From Dicyema japonicum (taxonomy: Eukaryota; Dicyemida; Rhombozoa; Dicyemidae): DNA of 64,000 bases. The DNA is taken from NCBI GenBank assembly GCA_011109175.1, contig RDEW01000073.1:59662-123661 (forward strand), in the 5' to 3' direction. Positions within the stretch are counted from its first letter, which is position 1; the number at the start of each line of letters is the position of its first letter. The position numbers were made by a program, and so were the translations under genes. Shown here piece by piece: positions 1 to 11,339 of this stretch. Below the pieces are notes generated by a model. It saw only the letters and a list, made by a program, of their open reading frames with translations. It did not search any database and had not been told where the DNA came from.

Positions 1-880
1 TTTTTGAACATTTTATTTATATTCTGTCTTTTTGCGCGAGCACAGAGACTTCGCTCCAATGAGATCGTCCTGATGTCAGGAGAATCAGAATCTTACAACT
101 GAACATTAATGGGATCACACCAAAACACGTTGAACTAACGGACTCTTTGACAAGAGACAAAATTGATAAGTTTTTTCTGTAAGACTCCAGACTATCCGTC
201 ACCTCATTAATATCTACATTCCGTCTTCATCATGATGCCTTGAATTCCTACTCAACTTCAATTACGTTATCATGACCTTAATGCTAATAACCCACTATAG
301 TATTCGAATCAGTTAACAGACAGCAAAAGAACAAATCGCCTCGAAACTTGTCATACTGAACAACCGCAACCAACACAAAAAATGTGGAAGTGATCCTGGA
401 GATCCAAACACATCACCTGACCTTTCGATATACTCACCCTCGATCACATCGCTGATTAGGTGGAATGTCAGATATGACGTAGCTGTTTGACCCAACCATC
501 GTTGATGAGTCTATTTTCACCACACATAACGATCGGGTGGACCTTCGCAAACTACATGAAAACGAATTGAGGATTATTTTAAGGCTGAAATAGAAAGGTC
601 TTGCATGACTTCTCTATATATAATTTCACGCGCTCAGATAAAGCTGTAGCCTTTTTAACTCTGTTATATTGTCGGCTGAGAAAGAAAGTATTTTCCTAAT
701 ACTTCATTAGACTTTCGCTGTCAGGCAAACAATTTGATGACCTATTATGGCAATACCAGTCACATTCCAATGCCCAAAAATGTTCGATCTAAGAAAGTCA
801 AACCAACACGAGGTACGAGGGTCAAATCCAAGTTCCCGTACCACTAATCTAAAATTCGCGCAACTCTTCCGCCAAAGGCC
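1..880. other. no gene recognised
   Basis: Short open frames only; none shows a recognisable domain or mini-intron-linked exons. A small imperfect hairpin lies near 810-845 (ggtacgaggg ... cccgtacc). The stretch may be the 5' part or flank of the LINE fragment that follows. Confidence 0.4.
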
Positions 881-1570
881 CTGATGGTCAATGTATCCTC
901 CAATTGAAAGACCTCGGACCTAACGGAATCAATGCTCTCTCGGCCATTGATGAATTCTCAATCAACTCAAGTTTTATTCTTATGTACTGGAAAAAAAACT
1001 AATAATTATCTCTACTCAAAAACATCGAGGATTTTCCTCCCCTTTTTCCTACAGACCTATTTCTCTCACCTCAGCTGTATCAATGGTTTTGGAAATAACA
1101 GTCTTGAACGAGCTCAACCTTTCCAAATCACATAGTGGCTTTCGTTTCTTCACTCAACAACCTCCCATCTATCCACCTTGACACTGTTTATTGCCGATGG
1201 TTTTAATAATTCGAAACCCCTCGAGAGAACTGTTCAGATCTCAATCGACCTGACAAAAGCTTTTGAAGCATTTCTCACTTGGTTTTCTCAAATAAGATCA
1301 GTTTATCAAAAATCCCTCAAGTATGGAAGTCCTGTATCACTAAGATCTTTTCCGGAAGACTGGGTCAAACATGTTTTCATTCCCATGTCCCGATTCCGCT
1401 ATCTTCCCAATGGTGTCCATAGGGATCAATTCTCTCAACATCACTTTTTAACCTATACTTCAGTAACAATTTTTACAACTGACCGAGTATATATATCGAC
1501 AACGAACTTCCCGAAATCCTCAGAGTCACGTTTTAACAAACACGTTGAAGTACTTTACATCGAAGCATAA
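880..1570 (+). mobile_element. decayed LINE reverse-transcriptase fragment
   Basis: Reading across frames, typical non-LTR RT blocks appear in order: a GPNGI block near 920 (the GPDGI-type fingers motif), YRPISLTSAVS near 1055 leading to SKSHSGFR near 1125, IDLTKAFEAF near 1240 (equivalent of the DxxxAFD block), and LFNLYFSN near 1450. The frame changes several times and the YxDD block is absent, so this is a dead copy. It resembles the jockey/CR1-type copies elsewhere in the window, but the clade is not certain. Confidence 0.7.
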
Positions 1571-1760
1571 CGAAAAGTAAACATCTTCCGAGTAATAGCT
1601 GGCCACTCAAACGGCCAGCGAAGGAGTGGATTTATAAAGTCAAAATAAATTACCCTAATCATTAAATATGCTTGATTTCAAGTAATAACATGGACTATGT
1701 AATGCAAAATATAAGACTAGCGAACATATTGATGACTTATACTTCATAGAAAAAATAAAT

Positions 1761-1840
1761 ACCAACAGTGCGATTCGAACAACGCATCCGAAGATAACAG
1801 CACAATAAGTTGTCGCCTTTGACCAGTCTGCCATGTTGGC
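1761..1840 (-). tRNA. tRNA-like sequence or tRNA pseudogene
   Basis: On the minus strand the 80-nt stretch starts GCCAACA and ends TGTTGGT, which pair as a 7-bp acceptor stem (one G-T). It contains an A-box-like TGGCAGACTGGTCAAAGG, a possible short variable arm (ATC-ttc-GGAT) and a B box GTTCGAATC. The spacing fits a class II (Ser/Leu-type) tRNA. The T stem does not pair well and the anticodon stem has a mismatch, so a functional gene is doubtful. It could be the head of a SINE. Confidence 0.45.
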
Positions 1841-2499
1841 TCTATAAGTAATTTATCCTCATAGAAGATTAATATAATATTTTACTCATTTTTTAATCAA
1901 ATAGATCAAACAAATATGAGCAACAATTTTTAAAAATTATTGAAAATTCTTTAATTGAACTATTAAAATAATTTTTCGTTTCAATCCAGATAGTCGAGTT
2001 ATTGATTTGTCAAACTGGAATGATGTGAGCTGTAAGCCTACCTTATTCGAAAAGCACGAATAACCGATAAAGTAAAATTCGTTAATGAAAATTTGATAGA
2101 TGAATCAAAATCCAAAAAATAGTTTGAAATTTTATTTAGTGAATTGCATCAAGATGCTGCTGACAAGGACAATAGAGCAAGTTGCTTCGTCTACCATGAT
2201 ACTTCATTCACCTGTATTTAATATAGCAGTCTTCAACAGCGACTTCAAGTAAAGCACGAATTACACTGCAAAAATCAAGCGTAATGAATTGCCTCGAAAA
2301 ATAACATGGATGATTGTGTCTATGATTTTGGTATATGGTAACATTCGTTTATATTCATCCTACATCCGTCCTCTGTTGTTATAATGGGGATTTCTTTTTG
2401 AATCTCGGATAAAGGCTTGGATCTAGCAGACACTCTACAACCTGACTTCTCTCTCTTTCAATTAAAAAAATTTTTTTGTATATTTTTTTTTACAATCTA

Positions 2500-3807
2500 T
2501 TTGAGTGACTATAAACATTTAAATAAATATTTGAAATATTTATTGAAAAAACCAAGATTTATATTAAAGTAATCGATTAGTGTTTTTTTACATTATCGAT
2601 TTTCGTTATTTTTTGAATTTTTACTAAACTTTCAAGCATATTTAAATCAAAATTTTCATCATGCGAAAAATATTCTTTGGGTTCTAAAACACTTTTATCG
2701 CTTTTCTATGTGTAATACATTTTTCTTTCTTTTCACAATCTTCTTCGATTGTTATTTTATGCGAAGGACAATGGTCTACAACCAAAAGTATCCTTCTTTG
2801 TTTTTGTTCGAGATTCATGTCCCATTTATACAGCCATTCGTTGAAAATTTGCATGTTCATCCAAGCCTTTGAAAAATTGTGTATTTTAAATATTTATCAA
2901 CGTTCATGTTTTTGAAACACCTTAGTTTCTTATACTTTCCGATCATCAATGGGGTTCTTTTATCAGATAGTCATATTTGCGCAAAGCATTGATGAAAATC
3001 TAAAGATTAGCTAAAAAATTTAAACCGATCGTTAAGTAATTTCTGTCATGATCTGTGTTTCCTGCATACACATTTTGAAAGAATAGTCTTGTAAAACACA
3101 CCGGTTTCGTCACCATTATAAACATATTCGGCACCATATTCATTTATTTTTGAGAAGATAATTTTTTTAGTCTTCAATTTCTATTTTAAACTCATCCGCA
3201 GTATATCCCAATTCACCATGAAAAATTCGTAATTTTACATTGTGCTTTCTTTAGACGTTTCCAGCCATCCTTTACTGGATTTGAATTCAGAGACTCCATT
3301 TAATGCAGCAAATTCAGTTGCTTTCGATAAAATTATCTTATCAATAAGGCAAAATCCAATTGATTCTATGCAATCCATTCAAGTAATGATTTCAGTATTA
3401 ATTGATAAATATCTGAGTTTCAAAAAACGAGAACTTGTCCCATAAATTGGATTAATTTCAAGAATCTTCTCTTCATTCAATTTAAGATCGCTTATTGCAC
3501 GTCTCGAAATTGATTTTTTGAAACGCATTGAAAAAATTTCTGAGACACGCCTTAAACATATAGAAGAGTTATCAATAGGATAATTTATGATTTCTTTTTT
3601 TGATCATAAGATAATCTAGAACACTTCTTCATGTTACAAAAAAAGACAGGCGGCATAAATATTTGAAAAAACTATTTTTTTAAATAATAAATTTTAATTT
3701 ATTAATGCTAAAACGTGGCGAGTAATGGAATTTCTTTAGTAAAATTGGAATCTTTTTCCATAGAAAAAGATTAGAAATAGAAATGGCGAGCAACAGAGGG
3801 TAAACTG
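2500..3807 (-). mobile_element. pogo/Tigger-like DNA transposon remnant
   Basis: Minus-strand translation gives pieces of a CENP-B/pogo-type transposase. There is a helix-turn-helix-like stretch near 3450-3530 (NEEKILEI) and a second DNA-binding piece near 3250-3310 ending EFKSSKGWLETSK. The first DDE block, VYNGDETGVFYK, is near 3105-3140. KAWMNMQIFNEWL followed by RRILLVVDHCPSHK near 2770-2880 is the second catalytic-Asp block (ILLxxDNxxxH in the family). Frames are broken, so it is inactive. The 3807 edge reads ...gagggtaaactg followed by TA, as expected for a pogo terminal repeat with a TA target. The other edge was not found. Confidence 0.7.
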
Positions 3808-4124
3808 TATTCAAAAATGTCATAACGAGACGATTATGTATGCGACTATGTATGTAAATTACACTAATAATTGTCAGATGAATATGTATAAATCATATAG
3901 TGTCCGGAAGCTAAACCCCCCCCTCCGTCATCGAGTGTTTCCCAATCAAAATAGACTGATATACGTACCCTGAAAATGAATGGGACGAGCTCCCTCGTTA
4001 AAAGTCGACACGAAATATGCATATATCATCTAAAACCTTGCGTCAAACGGATTGCGGGCCCTTATGGACATCTACCAAGTGACCTTGAACTCAGGAAGAA
4101 AGGAAATAGAGTAACGGTTATATA

Positions 4125-4260
4125 GAAGGTGCCCTGACTGCGTGGCTATTCCCTCTCATGATAGCGAGCGAGATTCGCTCAAATAACCAGCAGCGCTCAC
4201 AAGGGTCTCCTTTTTGCGTAGCGATCCGTTTCCCTAGACGACTTAAGAATTCCTTGAGAT
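4125..4260 (+). repeat. arm of a long-spaced inverted repeat (partner 9490-9640)
   Basis: The stretch running through gccctgactgcgtggctatt and tcgctcaaataaccagcagc reappears reverse-complemented at about 9490-9640 with a minority of mismatches. The similarity continues into a weaker tract (atccg-ttccc-acgact). This suggests two copies of one repeat in opposite orientation, or the ends of one large element. Confidence 0.6.
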
Positions 4261-4584
4261 TCATTCAACAAGCGAATTATCAAGTTCATAGTCTTCCAGT
4301 GTTTCACTGTTTTTAAGAATTTTTAAGTTTCTTTATCGGATATGGGATAATTCTTTTATCGGAGAATTAAGAATAAAGTATTAAGTTATTTTTGAAATCT
4401 TTCTTTTCCGTTCAATATAAATTTGGGTATTCTTTCTGACCACGTAGCATTGTAAGACATTAAATTTAAAAAGTAAATTCATTTACATTTAGAATAAAAA
4501 CAAAATAAATTAATTCGAAATTTTTAATAATTGCCTTTCGGATTGCAGATTATGAAGCTTCGGTCTATTGAAGCTTGTTTCTAT

Positions 4585-4655
4585 GGAAACTTTGTAAAAT
4601 TTCGCTGACTCATCGAAATTTTCGGATTAATGAGGGTTTACTGTATTATAAACCT
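4585..4655 (-). mobile_element. isolated pogo/Tigger-type terminal repeat
   Basis: The minus strand begins TACAGTAAACCCTCATTAATCCG, which has the composition of pogo/Tigger termini (TA + CAGT... ccctc). The plus-strand edge is ...gagggtttactgta, close to the 3807 edge (gagggtaaactgta). No transposase is seen beside it, so it may be a MITE end or a truncated element. Confidence 0.5.
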
Positions 4656-4659
4656 TTTA

Positions 4660-6390
4660 AAGATATTAAGATAATTTCAGTTTAATTAATGGAACTCGCT
4701 GAAACATTCGCTCAGCTTACAAGAACTCAAATGAGTGAATGCCAGAACTGCAGAGCGAGTCTTCAAAACATTGGTCATATAACCATGAAAGGTAACTCTC
4801 AATCAGTTCTGAGTGGTCGTAAATATTGACCCTCCATTAAAATTTTGTTTATTATTAACTTATAAAGTTATATTCGACATGTGCGAAACCCAAAACGATT
4901 TCAATATCATGTTTTATCTCCGCTTGTTGCAGTAAGAAAGCTTCAGAGGACGTTTCGTATTCAAAGCCTTTCATGGTCGAGACTTCGGGTGTGATGAGAT
5001 CATGTTCCCTTACTTTCTAGCAATCCATCAGTGGCTTATTTCAAGGAATAAACGGAGATAACATTTTGTTATTTTATTCATTTAAAAACTAAGAAAAAAA
5101 AGATTATTAATGACAAGAAAAAATAATGAACCTTCTAACCAATTTACCACTTGGGCGATTACTGGCTTCTCTCATAATCGAGAACGCACTGCCCAAGACG
5201 ATTTGCAAGAAAATGAGGTTAATTAGGCACCTCCTTTCTCTTCTATCAATTTCCATTTTCGAGATGAGCGATCCAATGCTGTTTAACATGGTCAGTGATC
5301 TTTTTTATTAGTACAAAATAAAAAACTGACCTAATTACCACCGTTACCTGTAATATCATGCATCATCAACTAATTCTCTCTTGGTGATAATAACATGAAC
5401 TATATTTTCTATTATCATAGTTCATATTTTATAAAATGAAATCTAAAACTAAATAAACAAACAAAATTTTATATAACTATTCATTAAAAAAAAGTGCTAA
5501 AAAACTTTTCAAGTTATCAAATGATAGACTGGGTGCAACACATTAACCAGCTCACTATAGGTTCGAGATTTTTATTAAAAATTGAGAAAATCAATTTAAT
5601 CACCTCTTTTTTACTTTTATCATCATTAAAAAACGTTCGAGGAAAGACCTAGAATGAAATAATTAACGGTAATATTTTGATCACAATTACTAAACAGCAG
5701 ATAAATAACACCAACGGCACGTAATCGATTCATCCGAAAACAGCTAAATGTGCAAATAGAACAAACCTTTTTAATTAAATGTGGAAGCATGTTAACTACA
5801 TCAGCACTCATTCCACTATTCCGCAACAGGCAAGCAATTCCTTCCAATTTAAAATTGCCTTACACATAACATCAGTAGGAGTGACATACATTTAGTAAAT
5901 AAACCAATGCAGAATTAATTCAATGTGGCAGTCCTAGCCAATTAAACTTCTGAATATTTTTAAGTCAAGTAGCCTCTATCAAAGAAAACATTTCTTTGTG
6001 GGAAACTGAAGTAAAGTAGCTTGTTTGAAACATCAGCTGGGAAATTCTGGTTAAAATATAATTTTAGTTCTTCCAAATGCAAAGCACTCGGTTTGTCAAA
6101 TTTCCATTTTGTGAACTATTTTAATAAAACTTGGAAATACAGTCACTTGTTTTGTCATGGAACTCGTATTGGCTGGAAAATTCTAAAATTAAAAAGTGGA
6201 TAAACAAATTGTGTATTTCCCTCCTGTTGATCCTCGTCAGAAGTATTCTAAATGTTAAAATTTATCAATTACAATCGTTATTCGTTCTATGCGTCTGAAT
6301 TTCTGAATAAGAGGAGTCGCTTCTTTTTCCAACCCAGATAGACTTTCCCCACCAGTCCGATATTTCAGACTAAAATGAAAATTTCAGAAA
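4660..6390. other. AT-rich, no gene recognised
   Basis: Only short overlapping open frames on both strands (for example 5107-5311 and 5626-5847). I found no domain and no coherent mini-intron-linked exon series. Confidence 0.4.
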
Positions 6391-6399
6391 ACTGTTTAG

Positions 6400-7701
6400 A
6401 TCAACTATCATTCCTGGAATCACTCGATGTAAACGAAATATTCGACTCGGTATCAAGAAAAATTCATTCAAACCGAATGTTGAATATTAAACTTTTACTG
6501 ATCAACTTCCTGAAAGGAATACAAGTCCACTCGTAAAATGGACTAAATATATTAAACCAAGAATCCTTTTATACAATACGATTATTCAAGTCAATACCAC
6601 GTCAAACAACATGGGAGTCATGTTTGATCAGGGACTTCCTTAGCTAAACATGTGAAAATCAGGAAAAAAATGAAAATCTTAACGATGTAGCTTTCGGAAA
6701 CAATGCTGGATCCCTCTCTACTATCTACAGACAGTTTTCCACCCAGTATTGACATATGCGAGTGCAACGTGGTCAATGACAATTTCTACTCCAGATTCTT
6801 AGAGTAAAGTCGACCAGTATTAATTAACAAACTCTCTCAACGAACACCAATAGACCAGAATTCACAGCAGATGGCGGAGATGGATTACGGTCTTGGAGTT
6901 AGGAGCAGTAGAAAATAGACGTGTGGAAAACCATCCGAAATGTTGCAAAGGGAGAAGAAACCTCCCCCGAGGATGACTATACTCAACGAGACGTTAACAA
7001 TTTGATAAAATTCTACACAAAAATTTCGTACAAGGAACACAGGAAGTCGGGAGTGCTTCTCTCCTCATGGAGAAAACTGAAGAAGGATTCTAACCCAGTT
7101 TACTTCTCGGATGAGGACGTGATGAATGAGCTGCATTTTACAAGAACAACGTACTCTGCCGGTCCCGACAACATTCCAGCAGTGTTATTAAAGAACCTTG
7201 GAGATATTGGAGTCGGTTTTCTAACGTCGGTGTATAACTATTCAATTAATTGTAATGTAATACCGTTGTTATGGAACAAGCCAACATACGACCTATACTG
7301 AAACATGGGAAACCTAAGGAAGATCCAGCATCATTTAGACATGAGTCATTGTTATGTTCATATCGAAAATTCTGGAAAGGCTTGTGCTTGTGAGAATCAA
7401 GGCTTTCTTACCAGATAAGGATTTTCAACACGGATTCAAGAGCGATTGTTATACATCAACGTACCTACAGAAATTAACCAACTTTATTAGAGATGGTTTT
7501 TCAAACAAACCAAGGCATTTGAAGACAGTCTTATGTTCCATTGATATTAACAAGGCCTTTGATTCTATTTCGAGAAAAATACTATCAAAGAAAATTTTCC
7601 AGTCCGAGATCCCGGGGAAGCTTAAACTTTGGATAAAAAATTTCTTAAGTGGACGAAGAGGACATGTATGCCTCGGAGGACTGAAATCATATGTTTTTTA
7701 A
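6400..7701 (+). mobile_element. LINE RT fragments, two pieces
   Basis: 6560-6640 encodes a broken LGV-FD type thumb motif (NNMGVMFDQGLP). From 6921 a separate RT begins: SAGPDNIPAVLLKNLG near 7160, then a stop near 7299. From 7354 it continues with SKILERLVLVRIKAFL, DKDFQHGFK, and LCSIDINKAFDSISRK, the Asp-containing palm block with the AFD core. It stops at 7701 beside the dispersed AT-rich repeat. The YADD block is missing. Typical of jockey/CR1-like RT and not active. Confidence 0.8.
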
Positions 7702-7815
7702 AATCGTTAAAACTTTCAAAAATATTGTTTTTTGCTAATAATATAAATAGAGTCAAAAATTTGTCAAATTTGATTGAAATTTAATTTTTAGGTCAATAAA
7801 ATCTGTTTTTTATTA
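7687..7815 (+). repeat. dispersed AT-rich repeat, copy 1
   Basis: Shares atcatatgttttttaaaat at its start and aaatttaatttttaggtcaat near its end with 55697-55830, with an intervening A/T-rich middle of similar length. In this copy the repeat directly abuts the end of the RT frame, so it may be a LINE 3' tail or a non-autonomous element. Confidence 0.6.
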
Positions 7816-8039
7816 ACCGCGTACTCTGAATCAATCTTACTTCTCATCATCACGGACTATTCTGGTGAAGATCATCAATGCCGCGCTCCCAGTCGCTGGG
7901 GAGGACCTATCTAGTACGATCGAGGATGCCTTCCTGACGAATTCAATACAAGACTTGGTTCGTCGCGCTGAGACTTAATCGCAAGGGTAACTGAAATGAG
8001 TCTCTCGCTGTCACCATGAAGACAACCATTCGTTTTTAT

Positions 8040-9480
8040 TAAAGGAACCCATTCCTCGGTTAACCAACACCTTTAACAAAATGCGGGAGACGTATAGTCA
8101 GAAGAAGGAAGTAGAAGTGTTCCCTCTCAAGAAAAATGATCGCTCGAAGTTAACCGAAGATGGAACTCGTGCAATCATTAAGGCATTTTTTCTAGCGGAA
8201 CGATCGCATCAACTGATGATATACTCCTTACAATACGGAATTTTGCCCCCAGTAGCAGTGCCGGGTTGGGAGGAATGAGAACTGTTCGTCTAAAAGACCT
8301 GACTTCTTTGTCAGTTGGAGATCAGAACTTTGTCATACGAATTCAGTTACTTCAATTATGAACCGAATTATGCCTGGACTACTTCCCGAAGTGTTCCCTC
8401 ACGTCCTGTTCTCCACGAACCTTATGGCCTCGGATAAAAAAGAAGGTGGAGTACGCCAAATTGTGGTCGGGTTTGTATACAGGAGACTGTTTTTTCAAGT
8501 AAATTCATCTTGGGGGAGAGTTATTCTCAAACTGAAGCATAGAAGATTTCCAAGGAAACTAGACATCAAGAACGCTCAACAATCTGAGAGAGATAATATT
8601 TTGGAAGTGTGTATGGAAAGATGTCTAATATTTTCTGTAGTCTACATTCATCCTTACTCTTCAGAGATACCTAATCCCTTCGTCTTCCAGAGTAAACAAG
8701 GAGATCCTTTGGACATCTGCTATTTTATCTTGCAATCAAAGGATTCACCTAACTTCCCCAATGGCACATAAACCAGTTGTATCTGGATGATGAGGACCGT
8801 CAGATACAGTCCACGTTCAGATGTTAATTCTGGCTTTACAATTGTGGACTTTCAATGAAAAATATTCACAAGTTATGTCATCGTTCATGAATTTGTTTCC
8901 CGGAAGTTTTTCCATCCCCAACGAAGACCTTATATTTCTCGGATCCCCAATCACCATGCGTACAATGGGGGACCATATGGTAAAAACGACGTTACTCTAG
9001 CAGATTCTGGCAGAATTTTCTATTGATCAGGATTTCGGTCATGCACGTGAAGCCTGAAACCGTACCTACCTGTTTTTCCACCTTCCTTGAACTCTTAACG
9101 AGGTCTGGTGATGACGTATGTCGAAAGTTATTTGAAGATCTACTGGTGTCATCTAACCAATGCCGTCGTGCTTGTTCGTTTTTGGGGTCTTCTTCCGAAA
9201 GTGGAACCTGGCTCAACGTCATTCCGAGTGGGGTTTTGACCATTCTCGATGATGAATGTGTTCGCATTGTGATCTCATTACAACTCGGATTGAAAGACTA
9301 TGTACCGCAACCATGGAAATTTGGGGACAAGATTGACTGTTTTGGCCTCATCAACACTCCTGCAGGGAAGAGTGCGAGTAAATATTCCAGACACGTGGAC
9401 TTGACCCAAGTCGTTAGAAGAATTTTGTTCCAAGATCTTCCAGATATCATTCTTTTTGTTTCTTTTACTCGCAATTAAAA
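8040..9480 (+). mobile_element. second reverse-transcriptase family (QGDPL type), decayed
   Basis: Pieces in order: KKEGGVRQIVVGFVYRRL near 8440-8500 (family consensus KKDGGVRPIAVGxxxRRL), KLDIKNAQQSERDNILE near 8555-8610 (LDxxNAFN block), FQSKQGDPLDICYFIL near 8685-8735 (QQGDPLGPLLF block), YLDDE near 8780 (the catalytic DD). From 9023 comes the C-terminal part: GTWLNVIPSG, LDDECVRIVISLQLG, then a D..G....GK...RH tail. Each part is broken by stops. This RT differs clearly from the jockey-like RTs elsewhere in the window. Another remnant is at 61.2-62.2 kb. Confidence 0.75.
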
Positions 9481-9489
9481 CTTCCCTTG

Positions 9490-9640
9490 CGCTACAACGC
9501 TGATTCAATTTCTGAGTCGTTTGGGAATCGGATTTATACACTCACATGAGATCTCCGTGAGCGCTGTTGGTTATTTGAGCGAATCTCCCTCGCTATCCTG
9601 AGAGAAAATAGCTACGCAGTCAGGGGGCTATTAAATAAAT
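9490..9640 (-). repeat. arm of a long-spaced inverted repeat (partner 4125-4260)
   Basis: The reverse complement matches 4125-4260 (core gcgctg-ttggttatttgagcg on the plus strand). It lies just 3' of the RT frame ending at 9478, so in this copy it may be the 3' untranslated end of that element. Confidence 0.6.
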
Positions 9641-9889
9641 TTGTTTTACCATAAAATCAAAATTTTTATTTGTTAGATTTTAACCGCCTATAATTTATTA
9701 TCGTGAGAGACCTGTATGAATTCAAGATAAGGAAGAAAAGACAAGTGATTCGAATTAGATGAGAAAGAATAAGAATGACTGGCATTCAACTAAATTATAT
9801 GGAGTATAAATTTGGAGAAATTATTAAACACACTTCGAGAAATTGTATTCATTAATATCCATGTTGTGCTGCCTGCCCATAGATCCGAC

Positions 9890-10030
9890 AACTTAACGAT
9901 GATGTGGCAATCTCTTTTGCGGCCACACCAACCATCCTGGGAGTGACGTTTGACCAAGGACTTACATTCGCAAAACATATTGAGAATTTGGTGGAACTAG
10001 CTTCCCACAATGTTCGGTGGATGACGTTCC
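9890..10030 (+). mobile_element. LINE RT thumb fragment
   Basis: Encodes TILGVTFDQGLTFAKHIENL at about 9927-9990, the LGVxFD...F..H motif that follows the palm in jockey/CR1-like RTs. Nothing else of the element is preserved in frame. Confidence 0.65.
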
Positions 10031-10524
10031 AGAAGCTTGTCGATTTTAAGATTTTGATAGAATTAATAATTCTTTGTTAAGTTGATAAACTTCTGAATTT
10101 TTAACCTCTCTGCCGTTATCTGAATGCAAAATTGTGGGTGTGCCAAAGTTCATGTATACGTATTCCAAATGGTCTCTAACTTCACTGGATTTTTTTCTCT
10201 CCAGTGCATAGCATCAGGCAAACTTGAGTGAGAATCCATCTCCTCCCATCATTTTGTTCAGAATATAGTCTTATTTATTTGTTAATCCCAGGCTTACAAT
10301 CTTCCGTAAACCCTGCACAAACAGTCACTACTAATTAATCCAAGGAAAGAATCCAAGGAGAACGTCTGCTTGTGCCAACCAAATCCATCCTCCAGCAGTC
10401 CATTACAGGCTTTCGCTTCCAAAGAGAGGTGGATCATGTTGATTCCAGGATGTCCATCTGAATGTTCTTTGATTAAAATTTCCTTAATTTTTTTAAATCT
10501 CAAATTAGCAAACAACGTGTTTGA

Positions 10525-11330
10525 TTAAACCACCAGATTCTCGTTAAAAACAATTGGATATGTTAGTACCCCATGCCGCGCAGCAGTAACTGATTGAGGA
10601 AGCATATATTGGTAGTAAAGATGATCTACTGTTGGGTGGAACCATCTCTTGTAGTATCTTAGTAGCGTTTTTGCCAAGTTTAATTTTCGCTGGGAAGAGG
10701 AGATTATGTCACTCACATGTTTGCTGAAGGTCATTAGTGGTTCATATGTGACCCCCAGTATTTTGGTTGATTGTTATTCCATTTAGAGTCAATGAAGGCG
10801 CCGAGTTAGTCAATCTTCTATTGGAAGTAAAGATCATAGATCACAACTTTTCAGGATTTGTGTGTAGTTGGTTCCTCGTAAGCCAACAGTTCAGGTCATC
10901 CAGTGAATCTTGTAAGCGAGTACCCGCTGTGTGGATGCACTGGCCTATTGTTCCCAGGATTAAGTCGTCGGCGTAAGCAAGGAATAGGATATTGTAGCAG
11001 CTGTAAAAAGGCATGTCGCTCATGAATAGATTGAATAGAATATGAGAGAGGGGGATCCTTGCGGGGCCCTATTCGGTAGAAATTTAGTGTAGGAATCGAG
11101 TTCCTACTGATAGAAAGGTTGTAAATTCTGGTCAAGGCCAAGATGGTGTAGGGGCCTATCTTAACTATAATGTAGGGAATTCCATCTGGACACTTGCGTA
11201 AGACGATTTCTGGTTTTGAATAGCTTTCCGCACGACGTCCATTGAAAGGCTGTTCGAGGTTGCCTCGCGTTTTGGTTGCTGTCACGTCGAATAATGTTGT
11301 AGTCTGGGAAGACAGGGAGAAAGTGGAGGA
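10525..11330 (-). mobile_element. LINE reverse-transcriptase fragment
   Basis: On the minus strand: PDGIPYIIVKIGPYT near 11150-11200 (GPDGIP block), then YNLSISRNSIP, then the catalytic YADDLILGT near 10955-10985, DLNCWLTRNQLHTNPEKL (thumb, NPxK), then FSKHVSDIISSSQRKLN near 10680-10730. Frames are broken between blocks and the DxxxAFD part is lost. Same family as 19744-20380. Confidence 0.8.
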
Positions 11331-11339
11331 AGATAGTCT

